The notes under the pieces were generated by a model. That model saw nothing but the letters and a program-made list of their open reading frames with translations. It was not told the origin of the DNA and did no database searches. Made by a program: the position numbers and the translations under genes. DNA of 64,000 bases from Chloroflexota bacterium (GTDB lineage Bacteria > Chloroflexota > Dormibacteria > Dormibacterales > Dormibacteraceae), in contig VBIW01000035.1 of NCBI GenBank assembly GCA_005880915.1, positions 310,001-374,000 of the forward strand, given 5' to 3'. This document shows, in pieces, positions 16,676-24,821 of the stretch (its first letter is position 1; every line of letters begins with the position of its first letter).

Positions 16676-17635
16676 CTATTCGCGACCCAGCACGCGCGTA
16701 TACGCGGCCGCAAGCACGACGATGATCGCGCCGTACAGGACCTGCTTGACGGCGTCATTCACGTCGAGCAGTGTGAGCACGCTGTTCAGGACGGTGAGGA
16801 TCAGGGCCCCGACGATCGTCCCCGAGTAGCTCCCGCTTCCGCCGAAGATCGACGTCCCGCCGATCACCACCGCGGCGACCGAGGGGAGAAGCAAGACGGT
16901 GGCCAGGCTCAGGTCGGCCGCATTCACCGTCCCGGCCAAGACCAGCCCCGCGACCGCGCTGAGGAATCCGCACGCCGCGTAGTTGGTCAGCAGCACCTGC
17001 CACCCACGAACACCGGCGAGCCGCGTCGCTTCCAGGTTGTCGCCCAGCGCGTACAGCAGCCGCCCGAAACCGGTGCCCCGTAGGCCGACGATCAGCACGA
17101 CCGCCAGCAGGGCCCACAGGAAAAGGCTGACCGGCACGTAGCCGAGCACGGTGCCGGAGCCAAGCGTATGAATTACCTCCGGCACCCCCGGCACTGTGCG
17201 GACGGAGGCCTGGCTGTACACGTTCAGGCTGCCCGTCACCACCAGGCCCATCGCCAGGGTCATGATCAGCGGCTGGACCTTGAACACCGCCACGCCGACG
17301 CCGTTGATGAGACCAACCAGGACTCCGACTAAGAGACCCGCGACGATGCTTCGCGTGACTCCGAATGGGGCCTGGCTGGCCATGACGTAGGCGGCGGCGG
17401 TGGCCACGTTCGCGACCGAAAGGTCGATCCCGCCCATGATCACAACAAGGGTCTGGCCCGCGGCGAGGATGCCCAGGGGGGCGGCGAACTCCAGGATGTT
17501 CGACACCCAGTTGGCGTTGACGGCGCCGGGGCGAATCGCTTCGATAAGCCCCGCGAGCGCAACCAGCAGCGCGATCAAGACCACGATCGAGTGCTGCTGC
17601 ACGAGGCGCACCGTCGCCACCGTCCGGGTGCTCAT
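16676..17635 (-). CDS. CUT2 sugar ABC transporter permease (RbsC-like)
   Basis: 319 residues, ATG 17635 overlapping the other permease's stop as ATGA. Eight to ten hydrophobic helices are spread evenly. The family signature GGIDLSVANVATAAAYVMA lies near residue 70 and GGTSIFGGSGSYSGTIVGAL near residue 258, which is the conserved loop that contacts the ATPase. It pairs with the permease at 17632-18624 and the RbsA-like ATPase to import a monosaccharide or related small molecule. Two different permeases instead of one are usual for AI-2/rhamnose-type and many soil-bacterial CUT2 systems. Confidence 0.92.
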   Translation of the reverse strand: MSTRTVATVRLVQQHSIVVLIALLVALAGLIEAIRPGAVNANWVSNILEFAAPLGILAAGQTLVVIMGGIDLSVANVATAAAYVMASQAPFGVTRSIVAGLLVGVLVGLINGVGVAVFKVQPLIMTLAMGLVVTGSLNVYSQASVRTVPGVPEVIHTLGSGTVLGYVPVSLFLWALLAVVLIVGLRGTGFGRLLYALGDNLEATRLAGVRGWQVLLTNYAACGFLSAVAGLVLAGTVNAADLSLATVLLLPSVAAVVIGGTSIFGGSGSYSGTIVGALILTVLNSVLTLLDVNDAVKQVLYGAIIVVLAAAYTRVLGRE

Positions 17636-18624
17636 GTGCGCCTCAACACAGTGCCGAGCCCGCCGACCATCACCACGATCACGATCAGGACGCCCTGGAT
17701 CATCTGGCCGTAGTTGGGATCGATCCCCAGGTAGATCAGCAGCGCGGGAATGAGCGACAGGATGTATGCGGCAGCGATGGGACCCAGCATTCCGCCGCGT
17801 CCGCCGGCGAGGCTGACCCCACCCAGCACGATGGCGGAGACTCCGCTCAGCGTGTAGTAGGTCCCCGCCAGCGGAGAGCCGACGCCAGTGGTCATGGACA
17901 GGGCAAGCCCGCCGCAGGCGGCGAAGAATCCGCCCACCGCATACGCGACAACCCGGGCCAGGGCGAGGTTCACCCCGGACCGGAACGCGGCGTTGCGATC
18001 GCTCCCCACCGCGTAGATGGCGAGTCCGGCGCGGCTTCGACGCAGCGGGATCCAGACCAGCGGAAAGACCACGAGCAACAGCAGTGCATTCGGGAGCCAG
18101 GGCGAAAGGGTCGAACCCTGGGCCAGGTTCTGGAAGTCGAGCGGGATCCCCGGCGTGGGTCTGGCCAGCACCAGCAAGGCCAAGCCGGCCCAGATGAAGG
18201 ACGTGGCCAGCGTGATCACGATGTCGGGAACGCGGGTCACCACGATGATCACGCCGTTGAGCGCGCCGGCGAGCGTGACCTCGAACAGGACGATCAAGGC
18301 GACGCCTAGGGAGTACTTCAGGTCATGGCCGACCATGGCGCGCAGCGCCAGCACGTTGGCCAACGCCATGAGCGGACCGACCGAGAGGTCGATGCCTCCG
18401 CTCAGGACGACCATCGTCTGGGCGGCCGCCGCGAACGCGAGTGGCAGGGCGGCCAGTGTCAGGGTGTTCCACTCGAAGGAGCCGTAGTCCGGTTTGATGA
18501 TGACGGTGACCACCATCAAGACCCCGAACAGCACGTAGACCGCGATCGTCCAGCCGAAGCGCCGGATCCCGCGGCCGAATTGAATTCCGGCGGGCCGCGA
18601 CGCCGCGGCGGCCGTGGCCGCCAC
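17632..18624 (-). CDS. CUT2 sugar ABC transporter permease
   Basis: 330 residues from GTG 18624, which directly abuts the ATPase stop (TAA then GTG, no spacer). It has a cytoplasmic N-terminal tail, then 9-10 membrane helices. The CUT2 permease motif GGIDLSVGPLMALANVLAL is near residue 85 and LGGVSLAGGRGGMLGPIAAA near residue 270. It is clearly a distant paralogue of the neighbouring permease, so the transporter is likely a heterodimer in the membrane. Substrate cannot be read from permease sequence. Confidence 0.92.
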   Translation of the reverse strand: MAATAAAASRPAGIQFGRGIRRFGWTIAVYVLFGVLMVVTVIIKPDYGSFEWNTLTLAALPLAFAAAAQTMVVLSGGIDLSVGPLMALANVLALRAMVGHDLKYSLGVALIVLFEVTLAGALNGVIIVVTRVPDIVITLATSFIWAGLALLVLARPTPGIPLDFQNLAQGSTLSPWLPNALLLLVVFPLVWIPLRRSRAGLAIYAVGSDRNAAFRSGVNLALARVVAYAVGGFFAACGGLALSMTTGVGSPLAGTYYTLSGVSAIVLGGVSLAGGRGGMLGPIAAAYILSLIPALLIYLGIDPNYGQMIQGVLIVIVVMVGGLGTVLRRT

Positions 18625-20157
18625 TTACGCCCCCTCCTGCGACTGGGCTTCGGCCTCGGCTTCTGAATGCAATCCGTGCGCGGCGCGCAGCAGGGCCTGC
18701 TCGTCAGCCTCGGATGCGGGCATCTCGTCGACAAGCTTGCCGCCGAAGAGCACGATCACACGATTGCACGCAAGCTGGATCTCAGGCAGCTCGGACGTGA
18801 ACAGCAGCACCGCCGAGCCGTTGGCAGCCAGCTCCTTGACCAGGCCGTAGATCTGGCGCTTGGTGCCGATGTCGATGCCGCGCGTTGGATCGAAGCACAG
18901 CAGTGTCTTGAACCCACCGGCAAGCCAGCGCGCGATGCCGACCTTCTGCTGGTTGCCTCCTGAGAGGCGGCGCACCTCAGATGTCACGCGCGTGTCGATC
19001 TGCAGGCGCTTGACCGCCGTCTCTACCCGGCGCTTTTCGCGCCGCGGATTGATTGGACCCCACCTCGAGATCCGGTTGACGAGAGGCAGCGCGACGTTCT
19101 CGCGTACTGACCTCTGGCGGAGCAGCGCCTGCACGCGATCGGCCGGGATTAGCACCATCCCGGCGCGGATCGCATCGGCCGGGTGATGAAAGCTGCGCGG
19201 GCTGCCGCCGACCACGATCTGGCCGGATTCGGGCCTGCGCACCCCGGCCAGGCAATTGAACAGCTCTTCCTGGCCCTGCCCTTCGAGGGCGGCGACGCCC
19301 AGCACCTCGCCGAAGCGAAGCGTGAAGGTGACGCCATCCAGCGTGCCGGCCTTGAGGTCGCGCACCTCGACCGCCACTGCCCCGGTCGCCGGCGCGCCGG
19401 GCGAAGCGGCCTCGGCCGCGACCTCATCAGCGACTGGCCCAAGCATCAGCTTGACGATGCGTTCCTCGCCGCCCTGCGCAGGCTCGACCACGCCGACGGT
19501 CTTACCGTCGCGCAGCACTGTGGCGCGGTCGCACAGCGCGGACACTTCCGCCAGGCGGTGTGAGATGAAGATCACCGAACGTCCCTCCGCGCGAAGCTGG
19601 CGCGCGACGTTGAACACGCGGACGGTGAGGTCGGCGGGAAGCGATGCGGTGATCTCGTCGAGCAGGAGCACCTGCGGTTCGATGGCGAGCGCGCGCGCGA
19701 GGTCGAGCAAGCTGAGCGTCGGCCGGGCCAGCTCGCGCGGCATCGACTGCAGGTCGAACCCGGCCATGCCCAGCTCGACGAGGTACCGCCTGAAGTTCGA
19801 GATCGGCGTCGCCGTCAGCTTGAGGTTCTGCAGCACCGTCAGGTCCGGCAGCAGCGAGGGATCCTGGTAGACGCAGATGAGCCCGGCCTTGCGAGCTTCG
19901 GACGTCGACCGGAACGTCCGCGTCCGGCCGCCGAGGGTGATGGTTCCCGCGTCTGCGGTCAACGCACCGGTGAGGATCTTGACGAGCGTGCTCTTGCCCG
20001 CTCCATTGGCGCCCATCAGGGCGTGGATCTCGCCGGGTCGGACGCGCAGGTCGGCTGAACGGAGGGCGACGACGGGTCCGAAATGCTTGGCTAGCCCGCT
20101 CGCTACGAGCAGGGCGCGCGAGTCGGCATCAGGAGTCTCGTTAGGAACCGCTGCCAT
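18625..20157 (-). CDS. CUT2 sugar ABC transporter ATP-binding protein (RbsA-like)
   Basis: 510 residues from ATG 20157. The in-frame GTG at 20187 is rejected because it lies inside the strong hairpin 20166-20192. Two ABC domains: the first with Walker A GANGAGKSTLVKIL, signature LSLLDLARALAIEPQVLLLDE and the H-loop FISHRLAEV. The second has a degenerate Walker A (VAALEGQGQEELF) but an intact signature LSGGNQQKVGIARWLAGG and the FDPTRGIDIGTK motif typical of RbsA/MglA/XylG. One functional and one degenerate site is normal for this family. It energises the permease pair from the cytoplasmic side. Confidence 0.93.
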   Translation of the reverse strand: MAAVPNETPDADSRALLVASGLAKHFGPVVALRSADLRVRPGEIHALMGANGAGKSTLVKILTGALTADAGTITLGGRTRTFRSTSEARKAGLICVYQDPSLLPDLTVLQNLKLTATPISNFRRYLVELGMAGFDLQSMPRELARPTLSLLDLARALAIEPQVLLLDEITASLPADLTVRVFNVARQLRAEGRSVIFISHRLAEVSALCDRATVLRDGKTVGVVEPAQGGEERIVKLMLGPVADEVAAEAASPGAPATGAVAVEVRDLKAGTLDGVTFTLRFGEVLGVAALEGQGQEELFNCLAGVRRPESGQIVVGGSPRSFHHPADAIRAGMVLIPADRVQALLRQRSVRENVALPLVNRISRWGPINPRREKRRVETAVKRLQIDTRVTSEVRRLSGGNQQKVGIARWLAGGFKTLLCFDPTRGIDIGTKRQIYGLVKELAANGSAVLLFTSELPEIQLACNRVIVLFGGKLVDEMPASEADEQALLRAAHGLHSEAEAEAQSQEGA

Positions 20158-20165
20158 TGGAGTGT

Positions 20166-20192
20166 GGGGCGTGGGCTTGACGCCCACGCCCC
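20166..20192 (-). other. Strong intercistronic hairpin between binding protein and ATPase genes
   Basis: GGGGCGTGGGC and GCCCACGCCCC form a perfect 11-bp stem with a 5-nt loop, 13 nt past the binding-protein stop and 8 nt before the ATPase ATG. In transporter operons such hairpins protect the upstream mRNA and reduce expression of what follows, giving excess binding protein. No T-run follows on either strand. It also sits close enough to the ATPase start to hinder initiation. Confidence 0.65.
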
Positions 20193-20205
20193 CTGTCGAT
20201 GCAGA

Positions 20206-21276
20206 TTAGCTGGGACCCGCGCAGGAGATCAGGTCCTGCTTCGAGTAAGTCGTGTACGGCTTGACGTCAAACGCGACGCTGTAGTACGGGTCGAGGCTCG
20301 AGTCGTACGTCGACGCAAGCTTCGCCACGCCATCAGAGGTGGTGTTGTCCCACACCTGCGGCGTGAGGTGAATCACATGGTCGTAACTGTGCGTCTTCTG
20401 CAGCACGGCCAGGCCTACCGCGAGACCCGCTCCGCCGATCGGTGGCGGGTTGGTCACCGCGGCGCCCTTCAGGCCCTTGGTGTTCAAGGTGGCGAGCTCC
20501 TGGACGAACTTGTTGTTGTCGGCGCCGACGATCGGAACGAACGCCTTGCTGGAAGACTGGAACTGGTCGACGACCGTCGAGTCGATGCCGGAAGTCCAGA
20601 TTCCGTCGTACTGGATGCCCGAGCTGAAGATGTCCTTCATCTGCTGGGCGGCCGGGTCGAGCGACCAGTTGGTGAACGTCTCCTTGACCACCTTGATGTT
20701 GGGATAGGCGGCCAGCGCGGCCTGGAGGCCCTGGTGACGGTCGGTGTCGGCGGGCACGCCGTTGATACCGCGCATCTCGATGATGTTGCCCTTGCCGTTG
20801 AGCTGCTTGGCCAGCCAGGTGGCGCCAAGGTTGCCGTATGCGACCTGGTCGTTGCTGACGACATAGGCGGAAGGCTCAGACACCGCCTGGTCCACGGCCA
20901 CGACGACGATGCCCTTGTCGGTCGCCTGCTTGATGACCGCGTTGAGCGCGTCGCGGTCTGAGGGGTTGATCACGATCACATTGGCGCCCGAAGAGATCAG
21001 GTTCCGTATGTCGGCGATCTGCCCTGCCGCGTCGGTGTTGCGGTTGGCGATGACAACCTTGGAAACGACTCCCGATGCCTTGGCCTGGGCTTTGATCGAG
21101 CAGATCATCTCCTCGCGCCAACCATTGCCTTGCAGCGTGTTGGAGACGCCAACGACGTATTTGGTGGTGGTTCCACCACTGGGCGACGAGCCGCCACACG
21201 CGACGAGGGCGAAGGCGCCGACCATCAAGGCCGCCATCCACCGCCCTGCCCTCAGTGGCCATTCACGATGCGTCAC
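20206..21276 (-). CDS. CUT2 sugar ABC transporter substrate-binding lipoprotein
   Basis: 356 residues from GTG 21276. A basic N-terminus and hydrophobic helix end in a lipobox (MVGAFALVAC, Cys about residue 27), then a Gly/Ser/Thr linker (GGSSPSGGTTT). The mature part is a periplasmic-binding-protein type 1 fold (KYVVGVSNTLQGNGW ... NRNTDAAGQIADIRNLIS ... VIVINPSDRDALNAVIKQA ... GIVVVAVDQ). Asn/Asp/Arg positions match sugar-binding RbsB-like proteins. The start is fixed by an 11-nt ribosome-binding site. It captures the substrate outside the membrane for the transporter encoded next. Confidence 0.93.
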   Translation of the reverse strand: MTHREWPLRAGRWMAALMVGAFALVACGGSSPSGGTTTKYVVGVSNTLQGNGWREEMICSIKAQAKASGVVSKVVIANRNTDAAGQIADIRNLISSGANVIVINPSDRDALNAVIKQATDKGIVVVAVDQAVSEPSAYVVSNDQVAYGNLGATWLAKQLNGKGNIIEMRGINGVPADTDRHQGLQAALAAYPNIKVVKETFTNWSLDPAAQQMKDIFSSGIQYDGIWTSGIDSTVVDQFQSSSKAFVPIVGADNNKFVQELATLNTKGLKGAAVTNPPPIGGAGLAVGLAVLQKTHSYDHVIHLTPQVWDNTTSDGVAKLASTYDSSLDPYYSVAFDVKPYTTYSKQDLISCAGPS

Positions 21277-21280
21277 AGAC

Positions 21281-21291
21281 GATCACCTCCT
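21281..21291 (-). promoter_or_regulatory. Extended ribosome-binding site of the binding-protein gene
   Basis: AGGAGGTGATC on the minus strand is complementary to the 3' end of 16S rRNA over all 11 bases and ends 4 nt before the GTG start. It is the strongest such site I noticed in the window, consistent with high expression of the binding protein, and it decides the GTG start. Confidence 0.75.
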
Positions 21292-21302
21292 GGTGTGCAA
21301 TC

Positions 21303-21316
21303 GGCCCACTTGGGCC
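21303..21316. promoter_or_regulatory. Palindrome upstream of the binding-protein gene
   Basis: GGCCCA-CT-TGGGCC, a perfect 6-bp inverted repeat, lies in the 87-bp gap between the SIS gene and the binding-protein gene. It may be a small hairpin or an operator for an internal promoter. Nothing more can be said. Confidence 0.25.
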
Positions 21317-21363
21317 ACCAACGACTTCCTGTGCCTCCCAGATGCTCCAGTCTCCACCTCCTG

Positions 21364-22137
21364 TCAAGTAGCGAGGCTGTGCGCCGCGCGCCGCGCATGC
21401 TCCCGGTAAGCCGCCTCGAAGAGCTCATCGGAACGCTTTCGTCCAACTTCGGCGACGCTCGTGATCACCGGCGGCAGCTTGCCGCCGGCGAGCAAGAGCT
21501 CGGCGGTTCGCACCTTGATCGCGTCGGCAACCGCGATCGCGGCCAGCGTCGAACCGGGTCCGACCGGCGTCTCCGCCAAACCTTCGAGCCGGCACAGCGC
21601 GTCTCCGGCGGGGGTGCAGAGGTCGATCACAATGTCCGCTTCGTCCATCAGGCGGCTGCCGACCTCCTCCAGCTCGCCCGCCTTCGACTGAGCGACCGAA
21701 GTCACCGCGATCACCGGCAGTCCTCTCTTGCGCGCACCACGCGCGAACTCAACGACCACCGCGCCAAGGCCACTGGCTGAGAACACGATCACCGCGTCCT
21801 TGGGCTCGAAGTGGAAGTTGGACAGGATGACCTCGGCCAGACCCGGCACGCGTTCGATGAACATCGCCTGGCGCTGGCCATTCGCGCCGACCACCTGGGT
21901 GTGAAAGGTCATCGAGAGCTCGACGATGGGGTGGAAGCCCGGGTAGGAGCCATAGCGTGGAAACATCTCCTCCACCGGGATGCGAGAGTGGCCGGTCCCG
22001 AAAAGGTGCACGAACCCTCCGGCGCCGATTGCCTCGGAGCAGATCTCGCTTGCTCGCTCGATGGCGCTCGATTGCGTGTCGCGGATCTCTTTCAGCAGCG
22101 CGATTCCCGCCTCGATCCAGTCCAGGCCTCCAGACAT
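21364..22137 (-). CDS. SIS-domain phosphosugar-binding protein (UPF0309-like)
   Basis: 257 residues from ATG 22137, 3 nt after the dehydrogenase stop. A single SIS fold: N-terminal helices, then GGFVHLFGTGHSRIPVEEMF (phosphosugar Ser/Thr site), VIVFSASGLGAVVVEFA, and LPVIAVTSVAQS. The PRYGSYPGFHPIVELS segment is typical of the UPF0309/sugar-isomerase subgroup rather than of MurQ or GmhA. The family binds or isomerises phosphorylated sugars. In this operon it lies between a Gfo/Idh dehydrogenase and the sugar transporter, so it likely acts on the imported sugar once phosphorylated. Confidence 0.85.
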   Translation of the reverse strand: MSGGLDWIEAGIALLKEIRDTQSSAIERASEICSEAIGAGGFVHLFGTGHSRIPVEEMFPRYGSYPGFHPIVELSMTFHTQVVGANGQRQAMFIERVPGLAEVILSNFHFEPKDAVIVFSASGLGAVVVEFARGARKRGLPVIAVTSVAQSKAGELEEVGSRLMDEADIVIDLCTPAGDALCRLEGLAETPVGPGSTLAAIAVADAIKVRTAELLLAGGKLPPVITSVAEVGRKRSDELFEAAYREHARRAAHSLAT

Positions 22138-22140
22138 GTG

Positions 22141-23199
22141 TCAGCCGGTGACCCTGGAGTCGACGTGCACCGATTCCCAGTGACCGCTCTTCATCGACCT
22201 GTACGCGGCGTCCAGGACCGAGTTCACGACGTAGCCGTCGACGAAGTCCTCGCGCGGCTGCTCCCCCTTCACAAAGCAGTCGACGAAGTGGCGCATCTCC
22301 TCGTGATACCCGTACACGCGCGCTTCGTCCGGGATCGGGAACACCCAGCCGACGTCAGCGTCGGCCTTCTCCATCAGGTAGCCGGCGGGTTGCTGGATGA
22401 AGGCCCGAATGCGGGTCGAGCTGGTGTCGGTGACGATGCGGCCCATCGTGCCGTACACCTCGTTGCGCAGCTCCATGCCTCCCTTGGCAGTCCACGACGC
22501 TTCCGTCAGGGAAGTCCGGCCATCTTCCAGGCGCAGCAGGAGGACCGCGTTGTCCTCGCCGGTCGTCCGGTCGTGGTGCACCATCGTGGCGCCCCAGGCG
22601 AACACGTCCTTGATCCGGTTTTCCTTGCCGAAAAAGTAGCGCGCGGCCTCGATCGTGTGGCAGCCCATATCGAGCAGGGCGCCGCCACCCGCGGTTTCGG
22701 CGTCCCAGAAATGCTGCGCGTGGGGACCGGAATGCGCCTCCCGCGCGCGGACCGTGAGCACCTGGCCGATCGCCCCGCTCTCGATCATCTGCCGCGCGCG
22801 CATCACGTCGGGCGAAAACACCTCGGTTTCGGCATAGCCGTGCATCACACCGGCCTCCCGCACGAGGTTGACCATCTCTGCCGCCTCATGTCCGTTGCGC
22901 GCCAGCGGTTTCGTGCACACGATCGCCTTGTGCGCGGCCGCGGCCACACGAACGGCGGGGAGGTGGAGGTGGTTCGGCAGACCGATCACGACGAGCTCGA
23001 CGTCGCGGTCGTCGCAGAGGTCCTCCATGGTCGTGTACTGCCGGGGCACGCCGTACCGCCGGCCGAATTCCTTGGCCCGCTCCTCTGAGCGCGAGTAGTT
23101 GGCCACGACCTCCGTACCGGGCACGTCGCGCAAGGCGTCCATGTAGAAATCCGCGACAAAGCCGGAACCCAGCATCCCGATGCGGACAACCCGATTCAT
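22141..23199 (-). CDS. Gfo/Idh/MocA-family sugar dehydrogenase
   Basis: 352 residues, ATG 23199 overlapping the deoC stop (ATGA). NAD(P)-binding Rossmann domain at the N-terminus (RIGMLGSGFVADFYMDAL) with the conserved ICTKPLARN-type motif (VCTKPLARNGHEA, catalytic Lys). The C-terminal alpha/beta domain follows (GGGALLDMGCHTIEAARYF). The family oxidises or reduces sugars, inositols and amino-sugar derivatives. Operon position points to a sugar brought in by the neighbouring CUT2 transporter; whether an inositol, an aldose or a ketose cannot be said. Confidence 0.9.
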   Translation of the reverse strand: MNRVVRIGMLGSGFVADFYMDALRDVPGTEVVANYSRSEERAKEFGRRYGVPRQYTTMEDLCDDRDVELVVIGLPNHLHLPAVRVAAAAHKAIVCTKPLARNGHEAAEMVNLVREAGVMHGYAETEVFSPDVMRARQMIESGAIGQVLTVRAREAHSGPHAQHFWDAETAGGGALLDMGCHTIEAARYFFGKENRIKDVFAWGATMVHHDRTTGEDNAVLLLRLEDGRTSLTEASWTAKGGMELRNEVYGTMGRIVTDTSSTRIRAFIQQPAGYLMEKADADVGWVFPIPDEARVYGYHEEMRHFVDCFVKGEQPREDFVDGYVVNSVLDAAYRSMKSGHWESVHVDSRVTG

Positions 23200-23957
23200 G
23201 CGCTGGTCTTCCCCGCTTGCGGGGATGGGGCACGGTCGGAGGGGCTCGACGCCGGAGCGCGGCTTGCCTTTCGGGCCATGAACTCATCGAGCATCGCCGC
23301 CGTCTGGGTCGCGCCGACGCGAGTGACGCCGATCTCGAGCACCTCGACCAGCGCGTCGAGCGTGCGGATCCCGTGCGCCGCTTTGACGCCGATCCGCGGC
23401 GAGACCGATCGGCGCATCAGCTTGAGGTCTTCGATCGTTGCGCCCGTGGGCGCGAAACCGGTCGAAGTCTTGACGAAGTCGGCTCCCGCCGCCTCGACCA
23501 GGCGGCAGCCGCGCACCTTCTGCTCGTCCGTGAGATACGCGTTCTCGAGGATGACCTTGACCAGCGCGCCCTCTGCGTGAGCGACGTCCACCACCTCCGC
23601 GATCTGCTCCTGGACGTAACGGTCGTCGCCGGAGATGAGCGCGCCGATGTCGATCACCATGTCCAGCTCGCGGGCGCCGTTCTGGAGAGCGAGGCGCGAC
23701 TCGAAGACCTTGGTCTCTGTCCGCGAGCTGCCGTGAGGAAATCCGATCACTGTCCCGACCGCAACATTGCTGCCCGACAAAAGGTCGCGCGCCCGCTCGA
23801 CGTCACGCGGCCGCGCGCAGACCGAGGCGACGTCGTATGTGACGGCCAGCTTGCAGCCGGCTTCGACGAATGCGTCATCGAGCTCGGGCCTCAAAAGCGA
23901 GTGGTCGATCGCTTTTGCGACGTCGGCGTAGCTGAGCTGGTCGAAAAACGAAGTCAT
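23196..23957 (-). CDS. deoC: Deoxyribose-phosphate aldolase (DeoC)
   Basis: 253 residues from ATG 23957, 9 bases after a GAGGAGGAG ribosome-binding site that overlaps the GntR stop; the frame is open further upstream but inside gntR. TIM-barrel class I aldolase with the Schiff-base lysine in DFVKTSTGFAPTGAT and the second active-site lysine in RIGVKAAHGIRTL. It also has AIDHSLLRPEL and TVIGFPHGSSRTETK. It cleaves 2-deoxyribose-5-phosphate to glyceraldehyde-3-phosphate and acetaldehyde, although homologues act on related phosphosugars. A charged Pro/Ser-rich tail (last about 20 residues) is extra to the family. Confidence 0.92.
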   Translation of the reverse strand: MTSFFDQLSYADVAKAIDHSLLRPELDDAFVEAGCKLAVTYDVASVCARPRDVERARDLLSGSNVAVGTVIGFPHGSSRTETKVFESRLALQNGARELDMVIDIGALISGDDRYVQEQIAEVVDVAHAEGALVKVILENAYLTDEQKVRGCRLVEAAGADFVKTSTGFAPTGATIEDLKLMRRSVSPRIGVKAAHGIRTLDALVEVLEIGVTRVGATQTAAMLDEFMARKASRAPASSPSDRAPSPQAGKTSA

Positions 23958-23967
23958 CAACTCCTCC

Positions 23968-24720
23968 TCAAGACTTTCGTCCCTGGTCTTCGACGACGAA
24001 ATCGACATCCAGGGCGTAGCGGTCGGCTGGGTACCGTGATTCGGTGAACTCGAGGGGTCGTCCTTGCTGGTCGACGATGATTCGCCGCTCCACGAGCAGT
24101 GGGTCGCCCTTGCGCATCTCCAACCAGCGCGCGTCGTCCGCCGCAGCTGGTTCGGCTGAGATGGTGGCGCGACCTTTAGTCGGAAGGCAGCCGGCGCGGA
24201 CCAGGACGGCATGGAGCGATTCCTTCCGCAGGTCGGCTGCCAGGACCGCGGGCGCCGTGCGCCGGTGGAGGCGCGTCGACTCGACGGCGATCGGATGCCC
24301 GTCCGCAAGGCGGATCCTCCTGAGCCACACCACCTTTTCCGTGTCTTTGAGCTGAAGGCGGACGGCCTCTTCACGGGTGGGCGCCCGCAACGCCCGCCCG
24401 AGCACGCGGGAGCTAGGCATCCTGCCCTGGCGGCGCATCTCGTTCGAGAAGCTGAGCAGGCTGCTAGCCCGGCGGTGGGTGGGCGGCTCGCCCACGAAAG
24501 TGCCGCGGCCCCGAACGCGGAACACCAGGCCCTCCTGCGCCAGGCTGTTCATCGCGTGGCGTGCGGTCATCCGGCTCACGCTGAACTCTTCGCAAAGCTG
24601 GGCGTCGGATGGAAGCTCGGCGCCCGGCTTCAGCCGGGCGAGACGCTGCCGGATCGACTGCTCGATCTCCCGATACCGCGGCCTGTACGCGTCCTCGCGG
24701 GACGGGTCCGCCAGAAGCAT
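23968..24720 (-). CDS. GntR-family regulator, HutC/NagR-DasR subgroup
   Basis: 250 residues from ATG 24720. The N-terminal winged helix (about 10-80) reads YREIEQSIRQRLARLKPGAELPSDAQLCEEFSVSRM-type sequence with RGRGTFVG at the wing. The C-terminal UTRA effector domain (about 95-245) has the subgroup ending PLEFTESRYPADRYALDVDF. UTRA regulators of this subgroup sense phosphorylated amino sugars such as GlcN-6-P or GlcNAc-6-P. A TCTAGA-centred operator lies immediately upstream (24729-24746), so autoregulation is likely. It heads the sugar-transport run, and the neighbouring nag genes fit the same signal. Confidence 0.92.
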   Translation of the reverse strand: MLLADPSREDAYRPRYREIEQSIRQRLARLKPGAELPSDAQLCEEFSVSRMTARHAMNSLAQEGLVFRVRGRGTFVGEPPTHRRASSLLSFSNEMRRQGRMPSSRVLGRALRAPTREEAVRLQLKDTEKVVWLRRIRLADGHPIAVESTRLHRRTAPAVLAADLRKESLHAVLVRAGCLPTKGRATISAEPAAADDARWLEMRKGDPLLVERRIIVDQQGRPLEFTESRYPADRYALDVDFVVEDQGRKS

Positions 24721-24728
24721 CGGGTAAA

Positions 24729-24746
24729 TGTATAGCTATCTAGACA
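24729..24746. promoter_or_regulatory. Probable GntR (NagR/DasR-type) operator
   Basis: TGTATAG-CTAT-CTAGACA is an inverted repeat (one mismatch) that ends 9 bp above the gntR start. Read on the minus strand it contains TTGTCTAGA, matching eight of nine positions of the DasR-type half-site TGGTCTAGA. The position allows direct repression of gntR and the genes behind it. The site identity is inferred from the regulator subgroup. Confidence 0.6.
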
Positions 24747-24768
24747 AATTGCAAGTAGAAAAGGTGTT

Positions 24769-24788
24769 CCTCCCCATTCATGGGGAGG
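24769..24788 (-). terminator. Rho-independent-like terminator after the ROK kinase gene
   Basis: CCTCCCCA-TTCA-TGGGGAGG is a perfect 8-bp stem with a tetraloop. On the minus strand it is followed by AACACCTTTTC, a short T-rich tract. A second palindrome, GGCGCC-GCA-GGCGCC (24790-24804), lies between it and the ROK kinase stop. It separates the kinase transcript from the gntR promoter. Confidence 0.6.
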
Positions 24789-24821
24789 TGGCGCCGCAGG
24801 CGCCGGAGGGGCTCGTCAGCT

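Noticed and set aside
20158..20187. GTG 20187 as start of the sugar ABC ATPase
   Set aside because: It lies within the strong hairpin 20166-20192 and adds only a Pro/Thr-rich tail before MAAVPNE.
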